DNA of 64,000 nt, taken from positions 2,046,001 to 2,110,000 of the forward strand of contig NZ_CP043732.1 in NCBI RefSeq assembly GCF_014084045.1, in the 5' to 3' direction. The notes beneath the pieces were generated by a model. That model was given only the letters and a program-made list of their open reading frames with translations, was not told where the DNA came from and ran no database searches. The DNA comes from Microbacterium esteraromaticum (lineage in GTDB: Bacteria; Actinomycetota; Actinomycetes; Actinomycetales; Microbacteriaceae). A program made the translations under genes and the position numbers. Position 1 is the stretch's first letter; every line of letters starts with the position of its first letter. Positions 18,449 through 28,237 of the stretch are shown in pieces.

Positions 18449-19573
18449 GTGAGCATGGACATCGAGATCGGCCGAGGCAAGCGCGCGCGCCGCGCGTACA
18501 CGTTCGACGACATCGCGGTGGTCCCATCGCGACGCACCCGCAACCCCTCCGACGTCTCGACGACCTGGACGATCGACGCGTTCCAGTTCGACATCCCCGT
18601 GCTCGGCGCGCCCATGGACTCGGTCGTCAGCCCGGCGACCGCCATCGAGCTGGGCAGGCTCGGCGGCCTCGGAGTGCTCGACCTCGAGGGCCTGTGGACC
18701 CGCTACGACGACCCGCAGCCGCTGCTGGACGAGATCGCCGCGCTGCCCGCCGACGGCGCCACCGTGCGCATGCAGCAGCTGTACTCCGAGCCGATCAAGC
18801 CTGAGCTGGTCAAGCAGCGCCTGGCAGAGATCCGCGAGGCGGGCGTGACGGTCGCGGGCTCGCTGACCCCGCAGCGCACTCAGGAGCTGTACGAGACCGT
18901 CGTCGCCGCCGGCGTCGACCTGTTCGTCATCCGCGGCACCACCGTCTCGGCCGAGCACGTGTCGAGCGCCCTCGAGCCCCTGAACCTCAAGAAGTTCATC
19001 TACGACCTCGACGTTCCCGTCATCGTCGGAGGCGCCTCCACATACACCGCCGCCCTGCATCTCATGCGCACAGGAGCCGCTGGCGTGCTGGTCGGCTTCG
19101 GCGGGGGAGCGGCATCGACCACCCGCGTGACCCTCGGCATCCACGCCCCGATGGCGACCGCCGTGTCCGACGTCGCGGCCGCCCGCCGCGACTACCTCGA
19201 CGAGTCGGGCGGACGCTACGTGCACGTCATCGCCGACGGTGGCGTCGGCACGTCGGGCGACATGGTCAAGGCTCTCGCGATGGGGGCGGATGCCGTGATG
19301 CTGGGCGTCGCGCTGTCGCGCGCGACCGGCGCACCGGGCCAGGGCTACCACTGGGGCGCCGAGGCGCACCACCCCGAGCTGCCCCGCGGTCGCCGCGTCG
19401 AGGTCGACCGCGTGGCGGACCTCGAGCAGATCCTGTTCGGACCGGCCCCCGTCGCCGACGGCACGGCCAACCTCATCGGCGCACTGCGCAAGTCGATGGC
19501 GACCACCGGGTACTCCGACCTCAAGGAGTTCCAGCGGGTCGAGGTCGTGCTCGCGCCCTACGAGCTGGGATGA
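18449..19573 (+). CDS. guaB3: GuaB3 family IMP dehydrogenase-related protein
   Basis: This 374-residue TIM-barrel protein of the IMPDH/GMPR superfamily has no CBS domains, as is normal for GuaB3. YTFDDIAVVPSRRTR opens the barrel and [28 protein letters not shown] is the phosphate-binding end. The loop that holds the catalytic cysteine in GuaB (GSICTTR) reads GGAASTTR here, with Ser223 at the cysteine position. Canonical dehydrogenase chemistry is therefore doubtful and the physiological role is open. The gene overlaps the SURF1-like gene by ATGA. GTG 18449 is selected by the upstream TAGGCT. Confidence 0.92.
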   Translation: MSMDIEIGRGKRARRAYTFDDIAVVPSRRTRNPSDVSTTWTIDAFQFDIPVLGAPMDSVVSPATAIELGRLGGLGVLDLEGLWTRYDDPQPLLDEIAALPADGATVRMQQLYSEPIKPELVKQRLAEIREAGVTVAGSLTPQRTQELYETVVAAGVDLFVIRGTTVSAEHVSSALEPLNLKKFIYDLDVPVIVGGASTYTAALHLMRTGAAGVLVGFGGGAASTTRVTLGIHAPMATAVSDVAAARRDYLDESGGRYVHVIADGGVGTSGDMVKALAMGADAVMLGVALSRATGAPGQGYHWGAEAHHPELPRGRRVEVDRVADLEQILFGPAPVADGTANLIGALRKSMATTGYSDLKEFQRVEVVLAPYELG

Positions 19574-20370
19574 CGCAGTCGCAGCCGGCCGCGCCGCTGG
19601 AGTTCCCGCCGACGCTGCGCGAGGTGATGCTGCGGGGGCGCTGGATCGGCGTGCTCGTGCTGTGCCTCGTGGTCGCCGGCGTGTTCGCCTGGCTCGGCCA
19701 GTGGCAGCTCTCGCGCGCGATCGACACCGACCCGCCGCCTCCCGGCGCGACCGAGCAGGTGCGACCGCTCGCCGATGTGATCGAGCCGGGGCAGTATCTG
19801 CCCGAGCCGCTCGGCGGCCAGAAGGTCACCACGAGCGGCGAGTGGGTCGCCGAGGACTTCATCGTGATCTCGTCGCGGTTCAACAGGGACGAAGAGGGGT
19901 ACTGGGTCACCGGTCAGCTCCGGGTGGCCGAGCGCACGTCGATCGCCGTCGCGCTCGGCTGGGCGCCGACCCGCGAGAAGGCGGATGCCGCCGCAGAGGC
20001 CCTCGCCCGCGCCGAGGGCGCGCCCGTCTCGCTCACCGGCCGGATCATCGACGATGAGGGTGTCGAGGTGCCGCCGGCCGACGACATCCATGCGCTGACG
20101 CGGATGTCTCCTGCAGCGCTGCTCGGGCAGTGGCACGACGTCGAGCAGCTCGACATGTACCGCCCGTACCTGGCGTCCCTCACGGCCCCGGCCGGCCTCG
20201 TCGACATCGACTCTCCCGCACCGGCCGAGAAGTCGCCGATCAACTGGCTGAACATCTTCTACGCGGCGGAGTGGGCGATCTTCGCCGGATTCGCGTTCTA
20301 TCTCTGGTACCGCCTGGCACGGGATGCCTGGGAGCGCGAGGTCGAGGAATTCGAGGATTCCCACACCTGA
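19570..20370 (+). CDS. SURF1 family protein
   Basis: The 266-residue product has the SURF1 layout: one N-terminal membrane span (about 25-46, with FAWLGQWQLSRA), a large exported domain (GEWVAEDFIVISSRFNRDEEGYWVTGQLR; VALGWAPTREKA), and a C-terminal span (YAAEWAIFAGFAFYLWYRLA). The NWLNIFYAAEWAIFA block is a family hallmark. SURF1 proteins assist assembly of cytochrome c oxidase. No oxidase genes are in the window. It is translationally coupled to guaB3 through a 4-nt ATGA overlap, a pairing common in actinobacteria. Confidence 0.88.
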   Translation: MTQSQPAAPLEFPPTLREVMLRGRWIGVLVLCLVVAGVFAWLGQWQLSRAIDTDPPPPGATEQVRPLADVIEPGQYLPEPLGGQKVTTSGEWVAEDFIVISSRFNRDEEGYWVTGQLRVAERTSIAVALGWAPTREKADAAAEALARAEGAPVSLTGRIIDDEGVEVPPADDIHALTRMSPAALLGQWHDVEQLDMYRPYLASLTAPAGLVDIDSPAPAEKSPINWLNIFYAAEWAIFAGFAFYLWYRLARDAWEREVEEFEDSHT

Positions 20371-20414
20371 GGCGTCCGCCTGGTGACCATCCGATGACGG
20401 GCCGGCGAAGACTC

Positions 20415-20444
20415 TTGCCGGATGTCGGGAGTCGGGCCTAGGGT
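20415..20444 (+). promoter_or_regulatory. Promoter of the nuclease/nucleotidase gene
   Basis: TTGCCG (20415-20420) and TAGGGT (20439-20444) are 18 nt apart. Transcription should start near 20451, giving an untranslated leader of about 80 nt. Confidence 0.55.
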
Positions 20445-20453
20445 CACTTCATG

Positions 20454-20477
20454 CGCGTGCGCGTCCTCGCGCACGCG
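20454..20477 (+). promoter_or_regulatory. 5' leader stem-loop of the nuclease/nucleotidase gene
   Basis: A perfect 10-bp stem (CGCGTGCGCG / CGCGCACGCG) with a TCCT loop sits within the first 30 nt of the predicted transcript. It may stabilise or regulate the mRNA. GAGGAG (20515-20520) follows before ATG 20530. Confidence 0.5.
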
Positions 20478-20529
20478 AAGGCTGATCCACGAGATCCGTC
20501 GACCTACCCTGAACGAGGAGACCGCATTC

Positions 20530-23500
20530 ATGATGCCCGACCCCGCCGACCGGAACCGCGCTGTTCCCGTCGCACCACAGAGGAAGCGGGGGCGCATCGC
20601 GGCGCTCGCGCTCACCACGGCGTTCACGATGAGCATGGGAGCGCTCATCGCAGCCCCCGCCGCCATGGCGGATGTCGCCGGCACCGGCGTCGTGATCAAC
20701 GAGGCGTACCTGTCGGGCGGCAGCGCAGGCGCCGCCTTCAAGAACAAGTTCATCGAGCTGTACAACCCGACCGACAAGGACGTCGTCCTCGACGGGATGT
20801 CGCTGCAGTACCGCTCGGCGACCGGCACCGGCGCCTCCAACGGCGTCGTCGCGCTCAAGGGCACCATCAAGGCCGGCGGCTACTTCCTCGTGCAGGCGAA
20901 CAGCAACGGCACAGCCGGTGCTGACCTTCCTGCGCCGGACCAGACCAGCACGCTGACCCCGAGCGGCACCACGGGCACCATCGCGCTCGTGCAGTCGACC
21001 ACGGCCGTGACGCTGCCCGTCGGCGACGCAGCCGGTTCGTCCGGAGTCGTCGATCTGCTCGGCTACGGCGCCTCCAACACGTTCGAGGGCGCCGTTGCCG
21101 GCGCTCCGGCCGGAAACACCGATGTGAAGTCGCTGAACCGCACCGACGGCAAGGACACCGATAGCAACAAGGCCGACTTCTCGCTCTCGGCATCCATCAC
21201 GCCCACCGGATCCGGCAGCACCGGCGGCACCGACCCCGAGCCGAGCATCACGGCGACGATCGCCGAGGTGCAGGGCACCAAGGACGTCTCACCGCTCAGC
21301 GGCCAGAACGTCACCGTCCAGGGCGTGATCACCGCCGACTACCGCACGGGCGGGTACAAGGGCATCGTCATCCAGACCGCCGGCTCCGGCGGCGCGAACG
21401 ACAGCACGCCCGGCGCCTCCGACGGCGTCTTCGTGTTCCTCGACGACAAGAGCGTGCCAGGCGAGATCGGCGACCTCGTCTCGGTGACCGGCGTGGTCGG
21501 CGAGCGGTTCGGGCAGACGCAGATCGTCCCTGCAGCGGCATCCGCCGTCACGGTGGTCACCGCCTCCGTCGGCGTCCCCGCGGCGACCGCACTGCCGACC
21601 AGCGTGGTCGGCACGGCACGCGAGGCGTACGAGAACATGCTCGTCTCGCCCACCGGCGACTACCTCGTGGCCTCCAGCCACCAGCTCTTCAACTTCGGCA
21701 CGCTGTGGCTGAACCCCGAGGAGCTCAACGTCAAGAGCACCGAGCTCAAGCGCCCCGGTGCCGGAGCGGATGCCATCGCCGCCGCCAACCGCGCCGACCG
21801 CATCCTGCTCGATGACGGCTACAGCATCCAGGTCACCAACAAGGATCACCCGGCCGACCAGCCCTACTTCACGAAGGACGTCGTCGTCCGCAATGGCGAC
21901 GCGGTCGACTTCACGGGCCGCTCCTACGTGTTGCAGTACGGATTCGATGACTGGCGTCTGCAGCCTGTGACGCCGCTTGACAGCGCCTCGCCCGCCGACC
22001 GGAAGGTGTCGTTCACGACGAACAACCCCCGTCCCGAGGTGCCGGCGGTCGGCGGAGACCTGCAGGTCGCGTCGTTCAACGTCTACAACTACTTCACGAC
22101 CCTCTCGGAAGACGACGAGGACGCCCGTGGCGCGGAGAACGCCGCCGAGTTCGCGATCCAGAAGTCGAAGATCGTCGCAGCGATCAACGGCCTCGACGCC
22201 GAGGTCGTCTCGCTTATGGAGATCGAGAACTCGGTCAAGTTCGGCAAGCCCGCCGACACGGCGCTCGCAGACCTCGTCGACGGCCTCAACGCCGCCGCGG
22301 GCAGCGATGTGTGGGCGTACGTGCCCACGCCGAAGGCGCTGAACGACGCCGCGACGACGGACTTCATCAAGAACGCGATCATCTACAAGAAGAAGGCCGT
22401 CAAGCCCGTCGGCGCGAGCTCGACGATCGTCGACGAGAGCGTGTGGGACATCGCCCGTGAGCCGATCGCCCAGGCGTTCTCGTTCAAGGGCAGGACGATC
22501 ACGGTCGTCGCGAACCACTTCAAGTCCAAGGGCGGCGACGGCGAGGAGCCGGCCGACGGCCAGGGCCAGTTCAACGCCGAGCGCGTCGAGCAGGCGAAGT
22601 CGGTGCTCGCGTTCACCGAGCAGCTCGCCACGCAGAGCCGCAGCGATGACATGCTGCTGATCGGCGACTTCAACGCCTACAGCGAAGAGGACCCGATCCG
22701 GGTGTTCACCGACGCCGGCTGGAGCGACCTCGTCGACGACAAGACCGCAGGGCAGTACACCTACACGTTCGACGGCGAGCTCGGCTCGCTCGACCACGTC
22801 ATCGCATCCCCGTCGCTGAAGAGCTCGATCACGGGGCGGCGGTATGGGGCATCAACTCGCCCGAGTGGAGCGATCGCGGCTACGCGTACGGCGCGGCCGA
22901 GACCGGCACGCCCTACCGCTCGAGCGACCACGACCCGATCCTCGTCGGCATCGCCAAGAAGGCGAAGGATGTGCCGGTCAGCATCGACATCGCCACGATC
23001 AACGACTTCCACGGCCGGATCGAGGCGAACGGCGCCAGCGCCGGGGCCGCGGTCCTGGCGGGAGCGGTCGATCAGCTGCGCGACGAGAACCCGAACACGA
23101 TCTTCGCCGCGGCCGGCGACCTGATCGGCGCATCGACGTTCACGTCGTTCATCAACGATGACAACCCCACGATCGACGCGCTCAACGCGGCCGGCCTCGA
23201 CGTCAGCGCGGCGGGCAACCACGAGTTCGACCAGGGCTGGGAGGACCTGCGCGACCGCGTGCAGGAGCGCGCCGACTGGGAGTACATCTCCTCGAACGTA
23301 TTCCTCACCGAGACCGGCGAGCCGGCTCTCGCGCCCGCCTGGGTCAAGGAGCTCGACGGCGTTCGCGTCGGCTTCGTCGGAGCCGTCACCGAGGACCTCA
23401 CCTCGCTCGTCTCCCCGGCCGGAATCGCGGATCTCGAGGTGCGCAGCATCGTCGACTCGGTCAACGCGGTCGCCGACGACCTCACCGACGGCAAGGCCGG

Positions 23501-24791
23501 CAACGGTGAGGCCGACGTCGTCATCCTGCTGGTGCACGAAGGCGCGACGACCTCCGACCTCTCGTCGATCACACCGGACTCGCCGCTGGGCGAGATCGTC
23601 TACGGCGTGGACGACGACGTGGATGCCATCGTCTCGGCCCACACCCACCTCGCCTACAACCACGTCATCGACGGTCGCCCCGTCGTCTCGGCGGGTCAGT
23701 ATGGCGAGAACCTCGGCGTGATGAACCTGCAGTTCCAGGTGAAGAAGAACAAGGTCGAGCTGCTCTCGATCACCAACGAGATCCGGCCGCTGGCCGGCAA
23801 CTACCCGGCCGACGCCGAGGTCCAGGCGATCGTCGACAAGGCCACCGCCGAGGCCGACGTGCTCGGTGCCGTCAAGGTGGGCAGCATCTCGGGCGACTTC
23901 AACCGCGCTCGTCTGAGCACAGGCAGGGAGAACCGCGGTGGCGAGTCCACCATCGGCAACTTCGTCGCCGACGTGCAGAAGTGGGCCACCGACGCCGACC
24001 TCGCCCTGATGAACCCGGGTGGCATCCGCGCCGACCTCACCTACGCGTCGTCGGGCGCGAGCGACCCCGACGGCAACGTCACCTACCGCGAGGCGGCGAC
24101 GGTGCAGCCGTTCGCCAACACGCTGGTCACGCTGCAGCTGACCGGAGCCCAGTTGAAGGCGGTGCTGGAAGAGCAGTGGCAGCCGGCCGGTGCGAGCCGA
24201 CCGTTCCTGAAGCTGGGCGTGTCGAAGGGGCTGTCGTACACGTACGACCCCGCGGCGCCTCAGGGCCAGCGCATCACGTCGATCACGCTCAACGGCACCG
24301 CGGTCGACCCGGCCGCCTCGTACAAGGTCGCGGCGAACTCGTTCCTCGCCGCCGGAGGCGACAACTTCGGCACGCTCGCACAGGGCACGAACAAGGCCGA
24401 CACCGGGAAGATCGACCTGCAGTCGATGGTCGACTGGTTCGCGGCGAACGCCGCTGACGACGCCACGGCTGCCGCGCCGGACCTGGTCCAGCGTGCAGTC
24501 GGCGCGACGGTCACCCCCGCAGCCGGCAGCTATCAGGCCGGCCAGCAGGTCACCGTGGCGCTCTCATCGCTCGCATTCAGCGCGGGCGAGCAGAAGCCGA
24601 CCGAGGTCAGCTTCGCCATCGGCGAGGTCCAGCTGGGCACGGCGGCGGTCGACGGGGCGATCGTCGACACCACCGACGAGGGAGGGCGAGCGTCGTTCAC
24701 CTTCACCGTTCCGGCCGGTGTCGCGGGTCAGACCCTCACGGCGACGCCGAACGTGGGCGCAGCCGTGACGCTCCCGCTGGTGTTCGGCTGA
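20530..24791 (+). CDS. Secreted ExeM/NucH endonuclease fused to 5'-nucleotidase, frameshifted
   Basis: After repair this is one 1420-residue secreted protein. A signal peptide ends near residue 47 (APAAMA). A lamin-tail domain (VINEAYLSGG) follows, then an OB-like domain (LSGQNVTVQGVITADYR), an endonuclease/exonuclease/phosphatase domain (VASFNVYNYF, VSLMEIEN, LLIGDFNAYSEEDP, LDHVIASPS), and a metallophosphatase/5'-nucleotidase (INDFHGRIEA, GNHEFDQG, HTHLAYNH) with an Ig-like tail. It would degrade extracellular DNA to nucleosides and phosphate. A single missing G in the GGGG at 22833-22836 shifts the frame. Without it, the first part runs 20530-23124 and the rest could only begin near 22971 without a signal peptide. 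No cell-wall sorting motif is present. Confidence 0.9.
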
Positions 24792-24800
24792 CAACGCACG

Positions 24801-24843
24801 GACGAAGACGGAGGCCGCCGGGACGATCCCGGCGGCCTTCGTC
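24801..24843 (+). terminator. Terminator hairpin after the nuclease/nucleotidase gene
   Basis: GACGAAG, then an inner AGGCCGCCGGGA stem, pairs with TCCCGGCGGCCT and TTCGTC, starting about 10 nt after the stop codon at 24791. Confidence 0.8.
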
Positions 24844-24896
24844 GTGTCCCGATCGGGCGCCGCACCCGGCACACCGGCGCACCCCGATCCGGCGGC

Positions 24897-24902
24897 TAGA
24901 AT
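24897..24902 (+). promoter_or_regulatory. -10 hexamer TAGAAT of the DUF3817-guaA operon, leaderless
   Basis: TAGAAT lies 7 nt before ATG 24910, so that ATG rather than the one at 24901 is taken as the start. Confidence 0.6.
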
Positions 24903-24909
24903 GGAGGGC

Positions 24910-25398
24910 ATGCCCGAGCCCAGAGTCGCCAGCTTTCCGGCGATCCGCGGAGCGCTGAAGTTCTACCAGATCGCCTCGATCATCACCGGCGTCATGCTGC
25001 TGCTGCTCTGTGCCGAGATGGTGCTGAAGTACACGCCGATCCACCTCGAACTGTTCCTCGGAGGATCCGGCGGGCCGCTCTGGTTCGCCGAGGTCGTCGA
25101 GACGGCGAACGGCCTCGAATCAACGGGAGACGGGTTCAACGTCTCGCAGGGCATCCTCGTCGCCCACGGCTGGTTCTACGTCGTCTACCTCTTCGCGTGC
25201 TTCCGCATGTGGAGCATGATGCGCTGGCCGTTCGTGCGGTTCGTCCTGCTCGCCCTCGGCGGCGTCATCCCCCTGCTGTCGTTCTTCATGGAGACGCGCG
25301 TCGCGCGTGACGTGAAGACCTATCTTGCCCACCGCGAGGCCGCCGTGCAGTCCGAGACCGCCGCGACCACGACCACCACCCCGGAAGGTGCCCGTTGA
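24910..25398 (+). CDS. DUF3817 membrane protein
   Basis: This 162-residue protein carries a DUF3817 domain: about three to four spans, opening with [23 protein letters not shown], a conserved [29 protein letters not shown] block and a final span [20 protein letters not shown]. The family has no known function. The gene precedes guaA and its stop overlaps the guaA start (TTGA), a conserved pairing in actinobacteria. The C-terminal 25 residues are a low-complexity Thr/Ala tail. ATG 24910 is preferred over the in-frame ATG three codons earlier because of the TAGAAT hexamer. Confidence 0.85.
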   Translation: MPEPRVASFPAIRGALKFYQIASIITGVMLLLLCAEMVLKYTPIHLELFLGGSGGPLWFAEVVETANGLESTGDGFNVSQGILVAHGWFYVVYLFACFRMWSMMRWPFVRFVLLALGGVIPLLSFFMETRVARDVKTYLAHREAAVQSETAATTTTTPEGAR

Positions 25399-26981
25399 CC
25401 GAGCAGACCGAGACCCAGCAGCGCCCCGCGCTGGTCGTCGACTTCGGAGCGCAGTACGCGCAGCTGATCGCCCGCCGTGTCCGCGAAGCGGGCGTCTACA
25501 GCGAGATCGTGCCCCACACCGCCACCGCTGAGGAGATCGCCGCGAAGAACCCCGTGGCGCTCATCCTCTCGGGCGGCCCCTCGTCGGTCTACGAAGACGG
25601 CGCACCCAAGCTCGACCCGGCCGTGTTCGACCTCGGCGTGCCGACGCTCGGCATCTGCTACGGCTTCCAGTACATGGCGCAGACCCTCGGCGGCGAGGTC
25701 GCCCACACCGGGTTGCGCGAGTATGGCGCGACCGACGCGCACATCCCCGCGACCGAGAGCTCGCTGCTCGCCGGGCAGCCCGCAGAGCAGAACGTGTGGA
25801 TGAGCCACGGCGACCAGGTCTCGCGCGCCCCCGATGGGTTCGAGGTGCTCGCCACCACCGACGCGACGAAGGTCGCGGCCTTCGCCAACGAGGAGCGCAG
25901 GCTGTACGGCGTGCAGTGGCACCCCGAGGTCAAGCACTCCGATCACGGCCAGGCCATCATCGAGAACTTCCTGCACCGCGGCGCCGGCCTTCCCGCCGAC
26001 TGGAACAGCGACAACGTGATCGCCGAGCAGATCGAGCGCATCCGCGAGCAGGTGGGCGACGCGCGCGTCATCTCCGCTCTCTCCGGAGGCGTCGACTCCG
26101 CCGTCTCGACCGCCCTCGTGCACAAGGCGATCGGCGACCAGCTCACCGCCGTCTTCGTCGACCACGGCCTGCTGCGCAAGGGCGAGCGCGAGCAGGTCGA
26201 GAAGGACTACGTCGAGTCCACCGGCGTCCGACTGATCACCGTCGACGCGGTCGACACCTTCCTCGGGCATCTGGCCGGCGTCACCGATCCCGAGACCAAG
26301 CGCAAGATCATCGGCCGCGAGTTCATCCGCGCGTTCGAACAGGTGCAGCGCGATCTCGTCGAAGAGGCCAAGGCCACCGGCGGCGCCCCGGTGAAGTTCC
26401 TCGTGCAGGGCACCCTGTACCCCGACGTCGTCGAGTCGGGCGGAGGAGCGGGTACCGCGAACATCAAGTCGCACCACAACGTGGGCGGGCTGCCCGACGA
26501 CCTCGACTTCGAACTCGTCGAGCCGCTGCGCGCCCTCTTCAAGGACGAGGTGCGCGCGATCGGCCGCGAGCTCGGCATCCCCGAGGCGATCGTCGGCCGC
26601 CAGCCGTTCCCCGGCCCAGGCCTGGGCATCCGGATCATCGGCGAGGTGACCCGCGAGCGCCTCGACATCCTGCGCGAAGCCGACGCGATCGCTCGCGAAG
26701 AGCTCACCAGGGCGGGCCTGGACGAGACCATCTGGCAGTGCCCGGTCGTGCTGCTCGCCGACGTGCGCTCGGTGGGCGTGCAGGGCGACGGCCGCACCTA
26801 CGGCCACCCCGTCGTGCTGCGCCCCGTCTCGAGCGAGGACGCCATGACCGCCGACTGGACGCGGCTGCCCTACGACGTGCTCGCCAAGATCTCGAACCGC
26901 ATCACCAACGAGGTGCGCGAGATCAACAGGGTCGTCCTCGACGTCACGTCGAAGCCGCCGGCAACCATCGAGTGGGAGTGA
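25395..26981 (+). CDS. guaA: GMP synthase (glutamine-hydrolysing), TTG start
   Basis: The 528-residue product makes GMP from XMP, ATP and glutamine. The N-terminal class I amidotransferase has its nucleophile Cys88 in [10 protein letters not shown] and the His/Glu pair in [12 protein letters not shown]. The ATP-pyrophosphatase domain has the P-loop [12 protein letters not shown] and the dimerisation domain ends in the invariant PPATIEWE. No ATG or GTG lies at the expected site. TTG 25395 overlaps the DUF3817 stop (TTGA) and is preceded by GGAAGG, so it is the start. It completes the guanine branch with guaB. Confidence 0.96.
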   Translation: MTEQTETQQRPALVVDFGAQYAQLIARRVREAGVYSEIVPHTATAEEIAAKNPVALILSGGPSSVYEDGAPKLDPAVFDLGVPTLGICYGFQYMAQTLGGEVAHTGLREYGATDAHIPATESSLLAGQPAEQNVWMSHGDQVSRAPDGFEVLATTDATKVAAFANEERRLYGVQWHPEVKHSDHGQAIIENFLHRGAGLPADWNSDNVIAEQIERIREQVGDARVISALSGGVDSAVSTALVHKAIGDQLTAVFVDHGLLRKGEREQVEKDYVESTGVRLITVDAVDTFLGHLAGVTDPETKRKIIGREFIRAFEQVQRDLVEEAKATGGAPVKFLVQGTLYPDVVESGGGAGTANIKSHHNVGGLPDDLDFELVEPLRALFKDEVRAIGRELGIPEAIVGRQPFPGPGLGIRIIGEVTRERLDILREADAIAREELTRAGLDETIWQCPVVLLADVRSVGVQGDGRTYGHPVVLRPVSSEDAMTADWTRLPYDVLAKISNRITNEVREINRVVLDVTSKPPATIEWE

Positions 26982-26983
26982 GA

Positions 26984-27008
26984 GAAGGGGTCGCGCAGCG
27001 GCCCCTTC
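26984..27008. terminator. Terminator hairpin between guaA and the AlkD-like gene
   Basis: GAAGGGGTCGC pairs with GCGGCCCCTTC across a GCA loop, with one G-T pair, and is followed by TTCGTCTTC. It lies between converging genes. Confidence 0.8.
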
Positions 27009-27029
27009 TTCGTCTTCGGGCGGCGCGCG

Positions 27030-27692
27030 TCAGCCGAGATTCTTCAGCGCCTCGCGTTGCGAGAGCGCCGAGAGCTCGGGATGCCTGGCGACGAAGCCCC
27101 GAACCCAGTCCGGGTCGTGCTTGCCGTACTCGCGCAGCGCCCAGCCGATCGCCTTGCGCAGGAAGAACTCCCGCTCGTGCGCGTTGGCGAGGATCGCGTA
27201 CTCGAGCACGTCGAGATCGGTGGCGGCCCGGCGGCCCAGCTGCGAGATGATCGCCGCCCGTCGCACCCACATGTCCTCGTCATCGGACCAGATGCGCATC
27301 TCGACGGCCATCAGCGCCGGGTCGGCGTCGAAGGTCTCCCGCAGCCGGCCCGCCGCCTCGTCGACGAGGTCCCACCATGCTCCCGTGCGGATCATCTCCT
27401 CGTGCACAGGCAGCAGCGACGCATCGCCCCGCAGGGGCCTGAGCGCCATCACGGCCAGCGCGGCGTAGCGCTCCTCGCGGAACTCCGCCTCTCGCCACAG
27501 CGCGAGGGCGGTGCCGATCAGCTCGGCCGCATCCGCGCCATCCCGCCCGGCTGCGCGCACGAGAGCCCGCACCGCCGGAACCCGCACGCCGAGGAAGGGC
27601 ATGGCCGACTTCATGTACGCCTGCTGTCCGGGGGCGAGGGAGGGGTCGGCCGCTTCCCGAAGGGCGGAGCGGATCTGATCGACGAGGCTCAT
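27030..27692 (-). CDS. DNA alkylation repair protein (AlkD-like)
   Basis: This 220-residue all-helical protein has the HEAT-like repeats of the AlkC/AlkD DNA glycosylase family. Characteristic blocks are YMKSAMPFLGVRVPAVR near the N-terminus, the WWDLVDEAAGRL segment with the conserved Trp and Asp, and IWSDDEDMWVRRAAIISQL with the conserved Arg. It excises positively charged alkylated purines, N3- and N7-methyl types. It is divergent from the YciI gene. A perfect 17-nt palindrome lies 7 nt upstream of its start. Confidence 0.9.
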   Translation of the reverse strand: MSLVDQIRSALREAADPSLAPGQQAYMKSAMPFLGVRVPAVRALVRAAGRDGADAAELIGTALALWREAEFREERYAALAVMALRPLRGDASLLPVHEEMIRTGAWWDLVDEAAGRLRETFDADPALMAVEMRIWSDDEDMWVRRAAIISQLGRRAATDLDVLEYAILANAHEREFFLRKAIGWALREYGKHDPDWVRGFVARHPELSALSQREALKNLG

Positions 27693-27698
27693 CCGAAA

Positions 27699-27715
27699 AG
27701 AATCTCAGAGATTCT
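27699..27715. promoter_or_regulatory. Palindrome AGAATCTC-N-GAGATTCT upstream of the AlkD-like gene
   Basis: A perfect 8+1+8 inverted repeat sits between the divergent AlkD-like and YciI genes, next to the glycosylase start codon. It is a candidate operator; no cognate regulator is obvious. Confidence 0.5.
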
Positions 27716-27724
27716 CGGCGTCGA

Positions 27725-27751
27725 TGTCGATCTGCGCGCTTCTCGTTCGAC
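27725..27751 (+). promoter_or_regulatory. Predicted ECF42-type promoter
   Basis: TGTCGA (27725-27730), a 17-nt spacer, and CGAC (27748-27751), about 50 nt before the YciI start. This matches the promoter motif I recall for ECF42 sigma factors, whose own gene lies two ORFs downstream. Confidence 0.6.
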
Positions 27752-27801
27752 GTACGGAGTGAGAGGGTCGAGACACGGCCCCACCACGAGGAGAAGAGAC
27801 C

Positions 27802-28227
27802 ATGAAGTTCATGCTGATCATGCGCGCGACCGACGAGGCAGTGAAGGCGTACGAGCAGATGCCGTTCGACGAGGTGATCGCCGCGATGGGGGCGTACAAC
27901 GAGTCGATGATGAAGGCGGGCGTGCTGCTCGCGGGGGAGGGGCTCACCGACGCGGCCGAGGGCTTCGTCGTCGACTTCAGCGCCGAGAAGCCCCTGATCA
28001 CCGACGGCCCGTACGGCGAGACGAAGGAGCTCTTCAACGGGTTCTGGATCATCGAGACGGCGACCCGTGAAGAGGCCGCGGAGTGGGCCGGCCGCGCGCC
28101 GCTCGGGCCCGGCTCGTTCCTCGAGGTGCGCCGGGTGACGGAGATGGAGGACTTCCCCGCCGACAACGAGTGGATCGAGAAGGAGGCGGGCTGGCGCGAG
28201 GAGCAGGCGCGCCGAGCAGCGGAGTGA
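27802..28227 (+). CDS. YciI/DGPF family protein
   Basis: This 141-residue member of the YciI-related (YCII/DGPF) superfamily has the hallmark ITDGPYGETKELFNGFWIIE and an N-terminal MKFMLIMRATDEAVKAYEQMP. Members fold like ferredoxins; their enzymatic role is mostly unknown. In actinobacteria such genes sit next to ECF42 sigma factors and are their main targets. Here the sigma gene follows after 10 nt, and the predicted ECF42 promoter lies upstream. A strong GAGGAGAAGAG ribosome binding site precedes ATG 27802. Confidence 0.9.
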   Translation: MKFMLIMRATDEAVKAYEQMPFDEVIAAMGAYNESMMKAGVLLAGEGLTDAAEGFVVDFSAEKPLITDGPYGETKELFNGFWIIETATREEAAEWAGRAPLGPGSFLEVRRVTEMEDFPADNEWIEKEAGWREEQARRAAE

Positions 28228-28237
28228 GGCTGCGCTC

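Noticed and set aside
20451..20924. A 157-codon ORF beginning exactly 6 nt after the TAGGGT hexamer, looking like a leaderless gene
   Set aside because: Its translation is Arg/His-rich shadow of the nuclease frame with no family features; the real start at 20530 has a good ribosome binding site and a signal peptide.
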